Part shown: positions 56,765-64,000 of the stretch, in pieces
Layout of the letters: every line of letters starts with the position of its first letter
Numbering within the stretch: the first letter of the stretch is position 1
Assembly (NCBI RefSeq): GCF_000015165.1
Contig: NC_009485.1
Span: 1,900,001-1,964,000, forward strand
Source: Bradyrhizobium sp. BTAi1
Lineage (GTDB): Bacteria; Pseudomonadota; Alphaproteobacteria; Rhizobiales; Xanthobacteraceae
DNA length: 64,000 nucleotides
Direction of reading: 5' to 3'
Program-made: the position numbers and the translations under genes
The notes under the pieces: model-generated
Seen by the model: the letters and a program-made list of their open reading frames with translations, nothing else
The model's database searches: none
Told to the model about the DNA's origin: nothing

Positions 56765-59620
56765 ATGCCCGCACTCGGCGGAAAAGTCGTTTTTGCAACT
56801 GGTGAGTGGGAGATCGATCTCGATCGTCGTGAGCTACGCGCGCGGGGGGGACCTGTCCCCCTTGGTGGCCGAGCTTTCGAAATCATGGAAGTTCTGATCA
56901 AATCGGAGGGTAAGCTTGTCACAAAGGACGAGCTGCTGTCCCAAGTTTGGCCGGGTGCGACCGTCGAAGAAAACACCCTGCAAGTCCATATATCCGCGTT
57001 GCGAAAGGCCTTGGGACCGGACCGAGAAATGTTAAAGACGATATCCGGCCGCGGTTACCGTCTGCTTGGCACGTGGGCGCCAAGGGCATCAGGTGCGGTC
57101 TTGAGGACCAGTCCGGTACACTTCCACGCGGTCTCCGGGGCGACCTTTCAAACCAATCTGCCCGAGGCGACCTCTGAGTTGATTGGTCGCGATGCTGCCG
57201 GACAGCATCTGCGCAATCTCCTGTCGACGTATCGTGTCGTAACGCTGACGGGGCCGGGCGGAATCGGAAAGACGAGACTTGCTCTGGAGGTCGCTCGTAG
57301 TCTGGTCCCAGATTTTCATGGCGATCGCTTCCTTGTTGAATTGGCGTCGCTGTCGGATCCCGCACTCCTGCCGTCCGCCGTGGCGGGGGCGATGGGCCTG
57401 AGGCTCGGCGAGGATGCCGCATCGCATACCATCGCGCAGATTACGGGCGGCAAGAAGCTGCTTCTCGTGCTTGATAATTGCGAACACGTCATCGAGGCTG
57501 CGGCTCGGTTTGCGGAAACGATCGTGCGCCTGTGTCCGCACGTATCGATTTTGGCAACCAGCCGCGAGGTTTTGCGCATCGACGGCGAATATGTGTATCG
57601 CGTTCCTCCGCTGGACGTGCCACCCGAAAATCAGGCCGATCCGAAGCGGGTTCTCGATCACAGCGCGGCACGGCTGTTCGTTTCCAGGGCGATGGCATCG
57701 CAGGCGGATTTCCTGCCCGACGGCGAAAATATTTCGGCCATTTCCGCCATCTGCCGGCGCCTCGACGGCATCCCGCTTGCGATCGAATTTGCGGCCGCCC
57801 GTGCTGCCACGCTCGGGCTTCGCCATGTCGCGGCGCGGCTGGACGATCGTTTCGGATTGCTGACCAGTGGTCGGCGCACCGCGCTTGCGCGCCACCAGAC
57901 GCTGCGTGCAACGCTCGACTGGAGTTACGAGCTCCTAGCCCCGCTGGAGCAACACGTTCTGTGTCGTCTGGGTGTCTTTCATGGTGGCTTTACGCTGGAA
58001 GCAGCGGCTGCGGTGGCGGAGGAGCCGGCGAATACCTTGCCGGTGGTCGAGGATATCGTCTGCAAGCTGGCGACTAAATCGCTGCTAGCACTGGATGGAT
58101 CAGGGCCAGGCGACCGTTGGCGGATGCTCGAGACGATCCGCGCCTATGCCCTGGAAAAGCTGAACGATGCTGGCGAAGCCGCTCGCGCCCGGCGGCTTCA
58201 TGCCGAGTATTTTCGCGACCTGTTCATGCCGATCAGCTCGCGCGCGTCGCTGGAGACAAAAGCCGACGGCATCGCTTACGAGGTCCGCGATCTTGACAAC
58301 GTCCGCGCCGCGCTCGACTGGTGCTTCTCTTCGGCCGGCGATCTGGCAATCGGGGTTTCGCTCACCGCGGCCTGCGTGCCGGTCTGGCTCAATCTGTCAT
58401 TGGTCGCCGAATGTCGGGAGCGCGCCGAGCGCGCGCTGGCCTGTCCCGAGATCGAACAGGCCTTGAGCGCACACCTGCGGATGCAGCTCTATATCGCGTT
58501 CGGGAGAGCCGTCGTTCAATCGATGGGGGCCGAAGAGCAGATCGACTCCGTGCTGTCGAAGGGACTCGAAATCGCAAGAAGTATCAATGATGTCGATGCA
58601 GAGCTGCGGGCGCTTTGGGCCACGTGGTGCTACCTCGATCACAAGGGTGAGCACGGGGCAGCGCGCTCCGTCGCGCAGCAGTTCGCGCAAGCCGCGGGCA
58701 GAAAAGGCGATAGCGCAGATATCCTCGTCGGAGACCGCTTGATCGGCTACACGACGCACTATCTCGGAGACCAAGTCGAGGCGCGCGGCTACCTTGAACG
58801 GGTGGTCGAAGGCTATGTCGCTCCGGCCGGCCAGCGTCACGTGATCTGGTTTCAACACGATCAGCTTGTGGTCGCCAAAGTCGTGCTGGCGCGGGTGCTT
58901 TGCCTTCAGGGCTTTCTGGATCAGGCAACGCAGATGGCCCGGGAGAGCCTTGAACAGGCGCGGGCTTCAGGACATTCCCTCACGATCCGTTACGTCCTGG
59001 GCTGGGGCTTGTGCCCGCTGTCGCTGATGATCGGTGATCTTGATGCGGGCGCAGACTTCGTGGCGACCCTTGTCGACCTCGCCGCGCGGCGCAGTCTGCC
59101 GTTCTGGCAAAGCGTCGGGCGCGCCTTGGAAGGGACACTTGCCATTCGGCGCGGCGAGTTCGCATCGGGCTTGGCCTTGCTGCACGGCGTGCTTGACGCC
59201 AAGCCCGGCTGGGCCGTCCGGTTCCCCGATTTCCTCGGTGCTTTTGCCGAGGGCCTTGCCCGGTTGGGGCGGCTTTCCGAAGCACTCTCGACCGTCGCGC
59301 GTGCGCTCGCGGACGCCGAGCGAGGTGAGGCGTGCTGGTACCTCGCCGAGATGCTGCGGATCAAGGGTGAACTCCTGCTCCAGGCCGGCGGAGATCGCGC
59401 GGAGGCGCAGGCGTGCTTTCAGGAAGCGCTCGATGTCGCGCGCCGCCAGGGGGCGCTGTTGTGGGAATTGCGCAGCGCCGTGAGTCTCGCTGGCGTGCTT
59501 GGTCATGATCGGCCGGAGGAGGCGCGCCAGATTCTGGCATCCGCGTTCGGGAGATTCACCGAGGGCTTCGACACCGCCGATCTGCGCGCCGCGAGGACCA
59601 TGCTCGAAGCGCTGCGCTAA
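56765..59620 (+). CDS. Winged-helix DNA-binding STAND (NB-ARC) regulator with C-terminal helical repeats
   Basis: 951 aa. N-terminal OmpR/PhoB-type winged helix at about residues 10-105 (LGGRAFEIMEVLIKSEGKLV, then ENTLQVHISALRKALG). NB-ARC-type ATPase with Walker A LTGPGGIGKTRLAL (about 162-170) and Walker B KKLLLVLDNCEHV (about 233-240). The C-terminal half is TPR-like helical repeats (about 490-951), with ARRLHAEYFRDLF near the boundary. Starts GTG 56696/56702 would add a hydrophobic leader (HLVLACALALCSV) odd for a DNA-binding protein, so ATG 56765 (GAGAGG upstream) is favoured. It is 171 bp upstream of the soxC operon on the same strand, so a likely local regulator. Confidence 0.87.
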   Translation: MPALGGKVVFATGEWEIDLDRRELRARGGPVPLGGRAFEIMEVLIKSEGKLVTKDELLSQVWPGATVEENTLQVHISALRKALGPDREMLKTISGRGYRLLGTWAPRASGAVLRTSPVHFHAVSGATFQTNLPEATSELIGRDAAGQHLRNLLSTYRVVTLTGPGGIGKTRLALEVARSLVPDFHGDRFLVELASLSDPALLPSAVAGAMGLRLGEDAASHTIAQITGGKKLLLVLDNCEHVIEAAARFAETIVRLCPHVSILATSREVLRIDGEYVYRVPPLDVPPENQADPKRVLDHSAARLFVSRAMASQADFLPDGENISAISAICRRLDGIPLAIEFAAARAATLGLRHVAARLDDRFGLLTSGRRTALARHQTLRATLDWSYELLAPLEQHVLCRLGVFHGGFTLEAAAAVAEEPANTLPVVEDIVCKLATKSLLALDGSGPGDRWRMLETIRAYALEKLNDAGEAARARRLHAEYFRDLFMPISSRASLETKADGIAYEVRDLDNVRAALDWCFSSAGDLAIGVSLTAACVPVWLNLSLVAECRERAERALACPEIEQALSAHLRMQLYIAFGRAVVQSMGAEEQIDSVLSKGLEIARSINDVDAELRALWATWCYLDHKGEHGAARSVAQQFAQAAGRKGDSADILVGDRLIGYTTHYLGDQVEARGYLERVVEGYVAPAGQRHVIWFQHDQLVVAKVVLARVLCLQGFLDQATQMARESLEQARASGHSLTIRYVLGWGLCPLSLMIGDLDAGADFVATLVDLAARRSLPFWQSVGRALEGTLAIRRGEFASGLALLHGVLDAKPGWAVRFPDFLGAFAEGLARLGRLSEALSTVARALADAERGEACWYLAEMLRIKGELLLQAGGDRAEAQACFQEALDVARRQGALLWELRSAVSLAGVLGHDRPEEARQILASAFGRFTEGFDTADLRAARTMLEALR

Positions 59621-59791
59621 AATCAGCCTCCCGAAGAGCCACGGGCGAGGCGCCGGCATCTCCCCAAGCCCTTGCTCGGCTTCAGCTGTCTGAATCACGC
59701 CTTACTTCAGGAATCTTCAGAACTGCATCAGGGAATGCATGCGGGACGGGAAGTATGTTCGCACCAGTGCAACGACTTCCAGGAAATCGAG

Positions 59792-61075
59792 ATGGCCGAC
59801 CACGGCAATTCTCCGCCCGATCTTGTTGAGTCCGACCGCCTACGAGCCAGCCCGTCGCGCAGGAGTTTCTTCGCCGCCTCCGCAGGCCTTGCGGGTAGCC
59901 TTATTGCCGCCCCGGTGGCAGCGGACTCGCTGGCCGACGTTCCGCCGCGCGAGGACGGCGCCAATCTCAGTGGGCACAGCGAGCGATCGCAATATGTGAA
60001 GCTTGCCCGTATTCCCGAAGCCGGGCCCGGCAAGCGCAACGTCGATCCGAGCGATGCGATCAATTCCAAGGCGCCACTCGACAAGCTGTTCGGCGGCATC
60101 ACGCCAACCGATCTGCACTATGAGCGCAGCCACTCCGGCGCCCCCGACCTCGATCCGGCGAAACATCGCCTTCTGGTCCACGGCATGGTGGGGAAGCCGC
60201 TGGTCTTCAATGTCGAAGACCTCAAGGCCATGCCGTCAGTTTCTCGGGTCGTCTTCATTGAATGCACCGGCAATGGTTGGGAGAACTGGAAGAAGGCCGA
60301 CGAGAATCTGACGGTGCAGCACACCCACGGGCTCGTCAGCACCAATGAGTGGACCGGCGTGCCCTTGAAATTCATCGTCGACCTGGTCGGCAAGGAACCA
60401 GATTCGCACTGGATGCTGGCAGAAGGTGGCGACGCCGCCGGCGTCGCGCGCAGCATTCCGCTGACAGACGAGATCCTGAGCGAGGCCTTCGTCGCCTATG
60501 GCCAGAACGGCGAGCCGCTGCGGCCGGCGCACGGTTTTCCGATGCGGCTGGTCATGCCGGGGTTCGAGGGCAACCTCAACATCAAATGGCTGCGCCGGCT
60601 GAAGTTCGGCGACCAGCCCTGGATGACCCGCTGGGAGACCGCGCGCTACACGCAGTTGCAGGCGAACGGCAAGGCCACGCAATTCCAACTGCGCATGGAC
60701 ACCAACTCGGTGATCACCACGCCGTCGGGCACGATGGTGATCAAGCCGGGTTACCAGCGCATCAATGGCCTTGCCTGGAGCGGCCATGGCAGGATCGCGA
60801 AGGTCGAGATATCGACGGACGGGGCGAAGAGCTGGAGGCAGGCGCAGCTGACTCAGCCCGCGCTGCCGAAGGCGCAAGTCCGCTTCCAGATGGATTGGAC
60901 TTGGGAAGGCAAGCCGACCAGGATCGTGAGCCGTTCCACCGACGACAGGGGCAATGTGCAGCCCGACCGTAAATCCTTCATTGCGGCGATGGGGACCAAC
61001 GCGCTGTTTCACTACAACGCGCAGCAGACCTGGAGCATCGACGAAACCGGGAGAGTCCGCAATGTCCTCGACTAG
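59792..61075 (+). CDS. soxC: SoxC-type sulfite/sulfane dehydrogenase, molybdenum subunit
   Basis: 427 aa of the sulfite oxidase family. Twin-arginine signal SPSRRSFFAASAGLAG. Molybdopterin-binding Cys in VVFIECTGNGWENW (about residue 156), and the C-terminal dimerisation domain with INGLAWSGHGRIAKVEISTD. The longer frame starts at 59672; ATG 59792 has AGGAAA upstream and begins the exported form. It overlaps the cytochrome gene by 14 bp. Predicted to oxidise sulfite or protein-bound sulfane in the periplasm, passing electrons to the cytochrome. Confidence 0.9.
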   Translation: MADHGNSPPDLVESDRLRASPSRRSFFAASAGLAGSLIAAPVAADSLADVPPREDGANLSGHSERSQYVKLARIPEAGPGKRNVDPSDAINSKAPLDKLFGGITPTDLHYERSHSGAPDLDPAKHRLLVHGMVGKPLVFNVEDLKAMPSVSRVVFIECTGNGWENWKKADENLTVQHTHGLVSTNEWTGVPLKFIVDLVGKEPDSHWMLAEGGDAAGVARSIPLTDEILSEAFVAYGQNGEPLRPAHGFPMRLVMPGFEGNLNIKWLRRLKFGDQPWMTRWETARYTQLQANGKATQFQLRMDTNSVITTPSGTMVIKPGYQRINGLAWSGHGRIAKVEISTDGAKSWRQAQLTQPALPKAQVRFQMDWTWEGKPTRIVSRSTDDRGNVQPDRKSFIAAMGTNALFHYNAQQTWSIDETGRVRNVLD

Positions 61076-61607
61076 CAGGAGCGTTCTCGCCGTGGCGGTC
61101 GCACTCGCATTGGTCTCGCCCGTCCTCGCCTATGATTTCGGTCGTCAGGCAACGCCCGACGAGATCGCGTTATGGGACATCGACGTCAGGCCGGATGGCA
61201 AGGGATTGCCGCCCGGAAGCGGCACGGTGGCGGAGGGCAAGCAGGTCTTCGCCGACAATTGTGCTGCATGCCATGGCGACAAGGGCGTCGGCGGCATCAA
61301 GGACCGGCTGGTCGGTGGCCCGGGCACACTCGCCTCGGCAAACCCTGTGAAAACCGTCGGCAGCTACTGGCCCTATGCCACGACGCTGTTCGATTACATT
61401 CACAGGGCCATGCCATATCAGGCGCCAGGCTCGCTGAGCAACGACGACACCTACGCCGTCGCCGCCTACATTCTGAGCCTGAACGGCATTCTGCCGGCCG
61501 ACGGCAAGCTCGATCGCGACAGCCTGCCGAGGGTGAAGATGCCGAACCGCGACGGCTTCGTGCCCGAGCCGGAATTCGATCCGGCGAAGCTGTTCCGAAA
61601 GCAATGA
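61062..61607 (+). CDS. SoxD-like monohaem cytochrome c
   Basis: 181 aa with a signal peptide (SVLAVAVALALVSPVLA, cleavage near AYD). One haem site CAACH (about residue 67), distal Met region MPYQAPGSLSNDDTYAVAAY, and the family ending KMPNRDGFVPEPEFD. Much shorter than canonical SoxD (about 380 aa, with two haems in some), so it is a compact SorB/SoxD-like electron acceptor. It overlaps soxC by 14 bp and the DUF302 gene by 4 bp, implying coupled translation. Confidence 0.9.
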   Translation: MSSTSRSVLAVAVALALVSPVLAYDFGRQATPDEIALWDIDVRPDGKGLPPGSGTVAEGKQVFADNCAACHGDKGVGGIKDRLVGGPGTLASANPVKTVGSYWPYATTLFDYIHRAMPYQAPGSLSNDDTYAVAAYILSLNGILPADGKLDRDSLPRVKMPNRDGFVPEPEFDPAKLFRKQ

Positions 61608-62083
61608 GGGCGGCGTTCGCGAGGGCCGCCATCTTGGCGCTGGTCGCTGCGCCATCGCTATGGGGAGTGCATGCAATGGCCGCCGAAGGACTGATCACGC
61701 TGCGCAGCAGCTTTGGACCTGAAGAGACCATGAACCGGTTCGAGGCCGAGGTCCGCGCGAAGGGCATGACCGTGTTCGCCCACATCGACCATGCCGCCGG
61801 TGCGGCCGCGGTCGGGCTGCCGCTGCGGCCGACGGATCTGTTGATCTTCGGCGCCGCCAAGGGCGGCACGCCGCTGATGCAGGTGGCGCAGACGATCGGC
61901 ATCGACCTGCCGCTGAAGGCCCTGGTCTGGCAGGACGAGGCTGGTACGACTTTTCTGTCCTATAACGATCCAGCCTATCTCACGCAGCGGCACGGCCTCA
62001 GCGAAAGCACAAATCCCTTGGTCGAAGCGATGTCGGGCGCGGTCAAGGCGATCGCGGCCAAAGCTACAACGACGCCTGAGTAA
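61604..62083 (+). CDS. Exported DUF302 protein
   Basis: 159 aa with a signal peptide (MRAAFARAAILALVAAPSLW, cleavage near AMA-AE). The DUF302 core includes SFGPEETMNRFEAEVRAKGM, HIDHAAGAAAVGL and LRPTDLLIFGAAKGGTPLMQ, and LPLKALVWQDEAGTTFLSYN. The family has no established biochemical role. ATGA overlap with the cytochrome gene makes this a three-gene soxC-cytochrome-DUF302 operon. Confidence 0.87.
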   Translation: MRAAFARAAILALVAAPSLWGVHAMAAEGLITLRSSFGPEETMNRFEAEVRAKGMTVFAHIDHAAGAAAVGLPLRPTDLLIFGAAKGGTPLMQVAQTIGIDLPLKALVWQDEAGTTFLSYNDPAYLTQRHGLSESTNPLVEAMSGAVKAIAAKATTTPE

Positions 62084-62109
62084 ACCATCACCGGGAAAGG
62101 CAGGCCAAC

Positions 62110-62718
62110 ATGAGCGCGACCATGGCGAGCCGCTATACTCGGCGGAGCGATGCAGCCATCCGGGCTCGCCTCGATCCCGCAGCCGGTGCCTGGGCGCGGC
62201 GAGGTGCTGGTCAAGGTTGCTGCGAGCGGCGTCAATCCGCTCGGCATCAAAATCCGGGCTGGCGTCGCGGCGCATGCGCGTCATCCCTTTCATGCGGTCC
62301 TCGGTATCGACCTGCTGGCACCGTGGCGGCGCTTGGGCCCGGGGTGGCTACCTTTCGCGAGGGCGACGAAGTTCATGGCATGACAGCGGTGTCGGCGGCG
62401 TGCAGGGATCGCTCGCCGAATATGCTGCTTTCAACTCGGTCGCCCGCTTCGGCCATGTGGTCAGCGCGCTCGGATGGTAGACGCATTCGCTCGCGCCGCT
62501 CTCTCTCCGTGCCGGCACCTATTCTGGCGTATTCACGCTGTTGCCGCTCCTCAGCGGCGAATGCCGCGCGCATCACGGGGAAATCCTACGCGAGGCGACC
62601 AAATTCGTCGAAGCTGCGCTTCGATCCGCGCCGGTTCAACCTGTCGAATGTCGACGCGGCACATGCGTCGGTCGATGACCGGTCGGCAAAGGGGAAGATC
62701 CTGGTTGAATTCCAATAG
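62110..62718 (+). pseudogene. Quinone oxidoreductase/zinc-independent ADH pseudogene with internal deletion
   Basis: Pieces in successive frames: EVLVKVAASGVNPLGIKIRA (frame of 62,150), AALGPGVATFREGDEVHGMT (frame of 62,110), VQGSLAEYAAFNSVARFGH (frame of 62,217). A gap then removes the nucleotide-binding middle, and the C-terminus reads GTYSGVFTLLPLLSGECRAH (from 62,514), EILREATKFVEA, then shifts to FNLSNVDAAHASVDDRSAKG and ends KILVEFQ. At least four frameshifts and about 150 missing residues; not functional. Confidence 0.8.
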
Positions 62719-62770
62719 CGATCTGAGGCAATCGACCTTACTTGTACCCGTATGTGAAAGGAAACCCAAC

Positions 62771-63073
62771 ATGCCATTCGTCAATGTTAAACTGGTTGAA
62801 GGCGTTTTCACCACTGAAGAAAAGCATGCAATGGCTAAAGCGCTTACCGACGTGATGGTCAAGTTCGAGGGATCGGAGGTCTTTCGCGAAGTCGTCTGGG
62901 TCTTGATTGAGGAGCTTCACACCGACGGTTGGCACATCGGCGGCCGGCCGTTCGCGGGGCCAAAGTCGTTGAAGGAATCGTTGGGTAACTCAAAGGCTAT
63001 CTACGAGACGATCAACGGCGATCCTACCACGCGCGCCGAATGGGCGGCCGCAGCACCTGTTCGTAACACCTGA
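62771..63073 (+). CDS. 4-oxalocrotonate tautomerase-family protein
   Basis: 100 aa. Starts MPFVNVKLVEGVFTTEEKHA with the catalytic Pro at position 2. The length is longer than the classic 62-residue enzyme, with an extra C-terminal region (KSLKESLGNSKAIYETINGD). AAAGGAAA lies upstream of ATG 62771. The N-terminal proline and fold predict a keto-enol tautomerase; the substrate is unknown. Confidence 0.85.
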   Translation: MPFVNVKLVEGVFTTEEKHAMAKALTDVMVKFEGSEVFREVVWVLIEELHTDGWHIGGRPFAGPKSLKESLGNSKAIYETINGDPTTRAEWAAAAPVRNT

Positions 63074-63359
63074 CGACAACAAGGTCGATCAAGGACGTCA
63101 ATCTCGAAAAACTGCCGAGACCTGCGCTTAGTATCATCGTTCACGGAGGCTCGATCGATGGACATAGAACCAAACCAATTCGTGGCGAGTGCCACGTCGT
63201 CTACGCGTTAGGAGAACGATCGGCGTTCAAGATTGGCGATCTTATCAGCTCGCGGTTGACAATGAGCAGGAGAGGATGCGCCGGTGAGGCAGGCTGAAAT
63301 GATGCAAGCTGCCATTCTTGATGCACCGCAGCTGCCATTTCGGCTTGCCTCGATCCCGC

Positions 63360-64000
63360 GGCTCAAGCGGCTGCTGGCGGACGCCATGCTGGACAATGCC
63401 GCCCTGAAGGATCTCCTGGGAAAGAAGTGGTGACGCCTGCGGCGAAGCGGAAAGCTGTCGCACATCTCGTGCGCGTTCACGGGATGAGCGAACGGCGGGC
63501 GTGTAAAGCCATCGGCTGTTGCCGCATGACGGTCAGATATCGGACGAGCCGGGCTGATGATGCCGGGCTGCGGGAGCGCATGAGGCCGATCGCCCATGAG
63601 CGTCGCCGCTTCGGCTATCGTCGCCTGCACGTCCTGCTCAAGCGGGAGGGCTACCTGGTCAATCACAAGAAGCTGTTCCGGCTGTACCTGGAGGAACGGC
63701 TCACGGTGCGCCGCAGAGGTGGCAGCAAGCGCGCTATCGGGACGCGAGCGCCGATGACGGTGCCGCTGCTCCCGAATCTTTGTGTCGGATCAGATGACCG
63801 ATGGCCGGCGCTTCCGCATCCTGACCGTGGTCGACGACTGCACCCGCGAGTGCCTGGCGCTGGTGGCCGACACTTCACTCTCGGGCGTCCGGGTCGCACG
63901 AGAGTTAGACCGGCTGGTCGCCGAGCGCGGCAAACCCGATGATGGTGGTGAGCGACAACGGTAGTGAGCTCACAAGCAATGCCATCCTGACATGGACCGA
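63360..64000 (+). mobile_element. IS3-family transposase remnant (orfA 3' end, frameshifted orfB)
   Basis: The end of orfA (RLKRLLADAMLDNAALKDLL, then GKKW) is followed by orfB from GTG 63427 with RRACKAIGCCRMTVRY and HERRRFGYRRLHVLLKREGY. Two defects interrupt orfB: a deletion/frameshift near 63,775 (before FVSDQMTDGRRFRILTVVDD, which bears the first DDE aspartate) and a frameshift near 63,940 (before VVSDNGSELTS, second aspartate). The first two thirds of orfA are missing. The right end lies outside the window. Confidence 0.8.

Noticed and set aside
1..64000. CRISPR arrays and rRNA genes
   Set aside because: No regularly spaced direct repeats or rRNA-like sequence were seen when reading through the window.

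Overview
This is a GC-rich, gene-dense alphaproteobacterial chromosome segment. The closest fit is Bradyrhizobium. The evidence is a napEDABC periplasmic nitrate reductase cluster with a FixK/FNR-type box, a Caulobacter-style fliF-fliG-fliH-fliN-flbD flagellar operon with a sciP-like regulator, a rhizobial phosphatidylethanolamine methyltransferase, and CCCCAGCCCTC-type palindromic repeats. The genus is inferred from gene content and order, because no database search was possible.

Layout. 1-6.2 kb: a minus-strand uptake and catabolic unit (polyamine-type ABC transporter plus an FAD amine/amino-acid oxidoreductase cut by the window edge), divergent from a LysR regulator across a T-N11-A dyad. 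6.3-10 kb: an FtsH protease and a Cache-domain chemoreceptor. 10-15 kb: a secreted phytase-like esterase, then two paralogous EamA exporters flanking a TetR-TauE/SafE pair. 15.2-21.2 kb: an MgtA-type P-type ATPase divergent from a three-gene HlyD / FtsX permease / LolD-like efflux or MacAB-like set. 21.5-28.4 kb: purA followed by three poorly characterised genes, a small conserved gene with its own terminator, msrB, msrA and a small secreted protein. 28.4-35.2 kb: PPK2 polyphosphate kinase, a RecD-like helicase and napEDABC. PPK2 and napE each have a perfect TTGAC-N4-ATCAA box 75-90 bp upstream. 35.6-40.1 kb: sulfonate uptake and desulfonation (ssuA-D-C-B plus flavin reductase). 40.1-49.1 kb: flagellar genes (fliF operon ending in the sigma-54 activator flbD; sciP; fliK-flgD behind a sigma-54 promoter). 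49.5-51.7 kb: mnmA, a pmtA-like methyltransferase and a secreted protein.

At 51,990-52,066 lies an elongator-type tRNA-Met(CAT). Immediately after it begins an accessory region: a decayed serine recombinase fragment abutting the tRNA 3' end, 1.2 kb of unrecognisable sequence, a metallo-hydrolase / alpha-beta hydrolase / SnoaL cluster, a large winged-helix plus NB-ARC (STAND) regulator, an overlapping soxC-cytochrome c-DUF302 operon, a quinone-oxidoreductase pseudogene, a tautomerase, and a truncated, frameshifted IS3-family transposase at the right edge.

Themes. Sulfur recurs: sulfonate to sulfite (ssu), a possible sulfite exporter (TauE/SafE), sulfite oxidation (SoxC-type) and methionine sulfoxide repair. 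Low-oxygen control links nitrate reduction and polyphosphate metabolism. The best candidate for an undescribed functional unit is the STAND regulator plus the soxC-cytochrome-DUF302 operon inside the tRNA-Met island.
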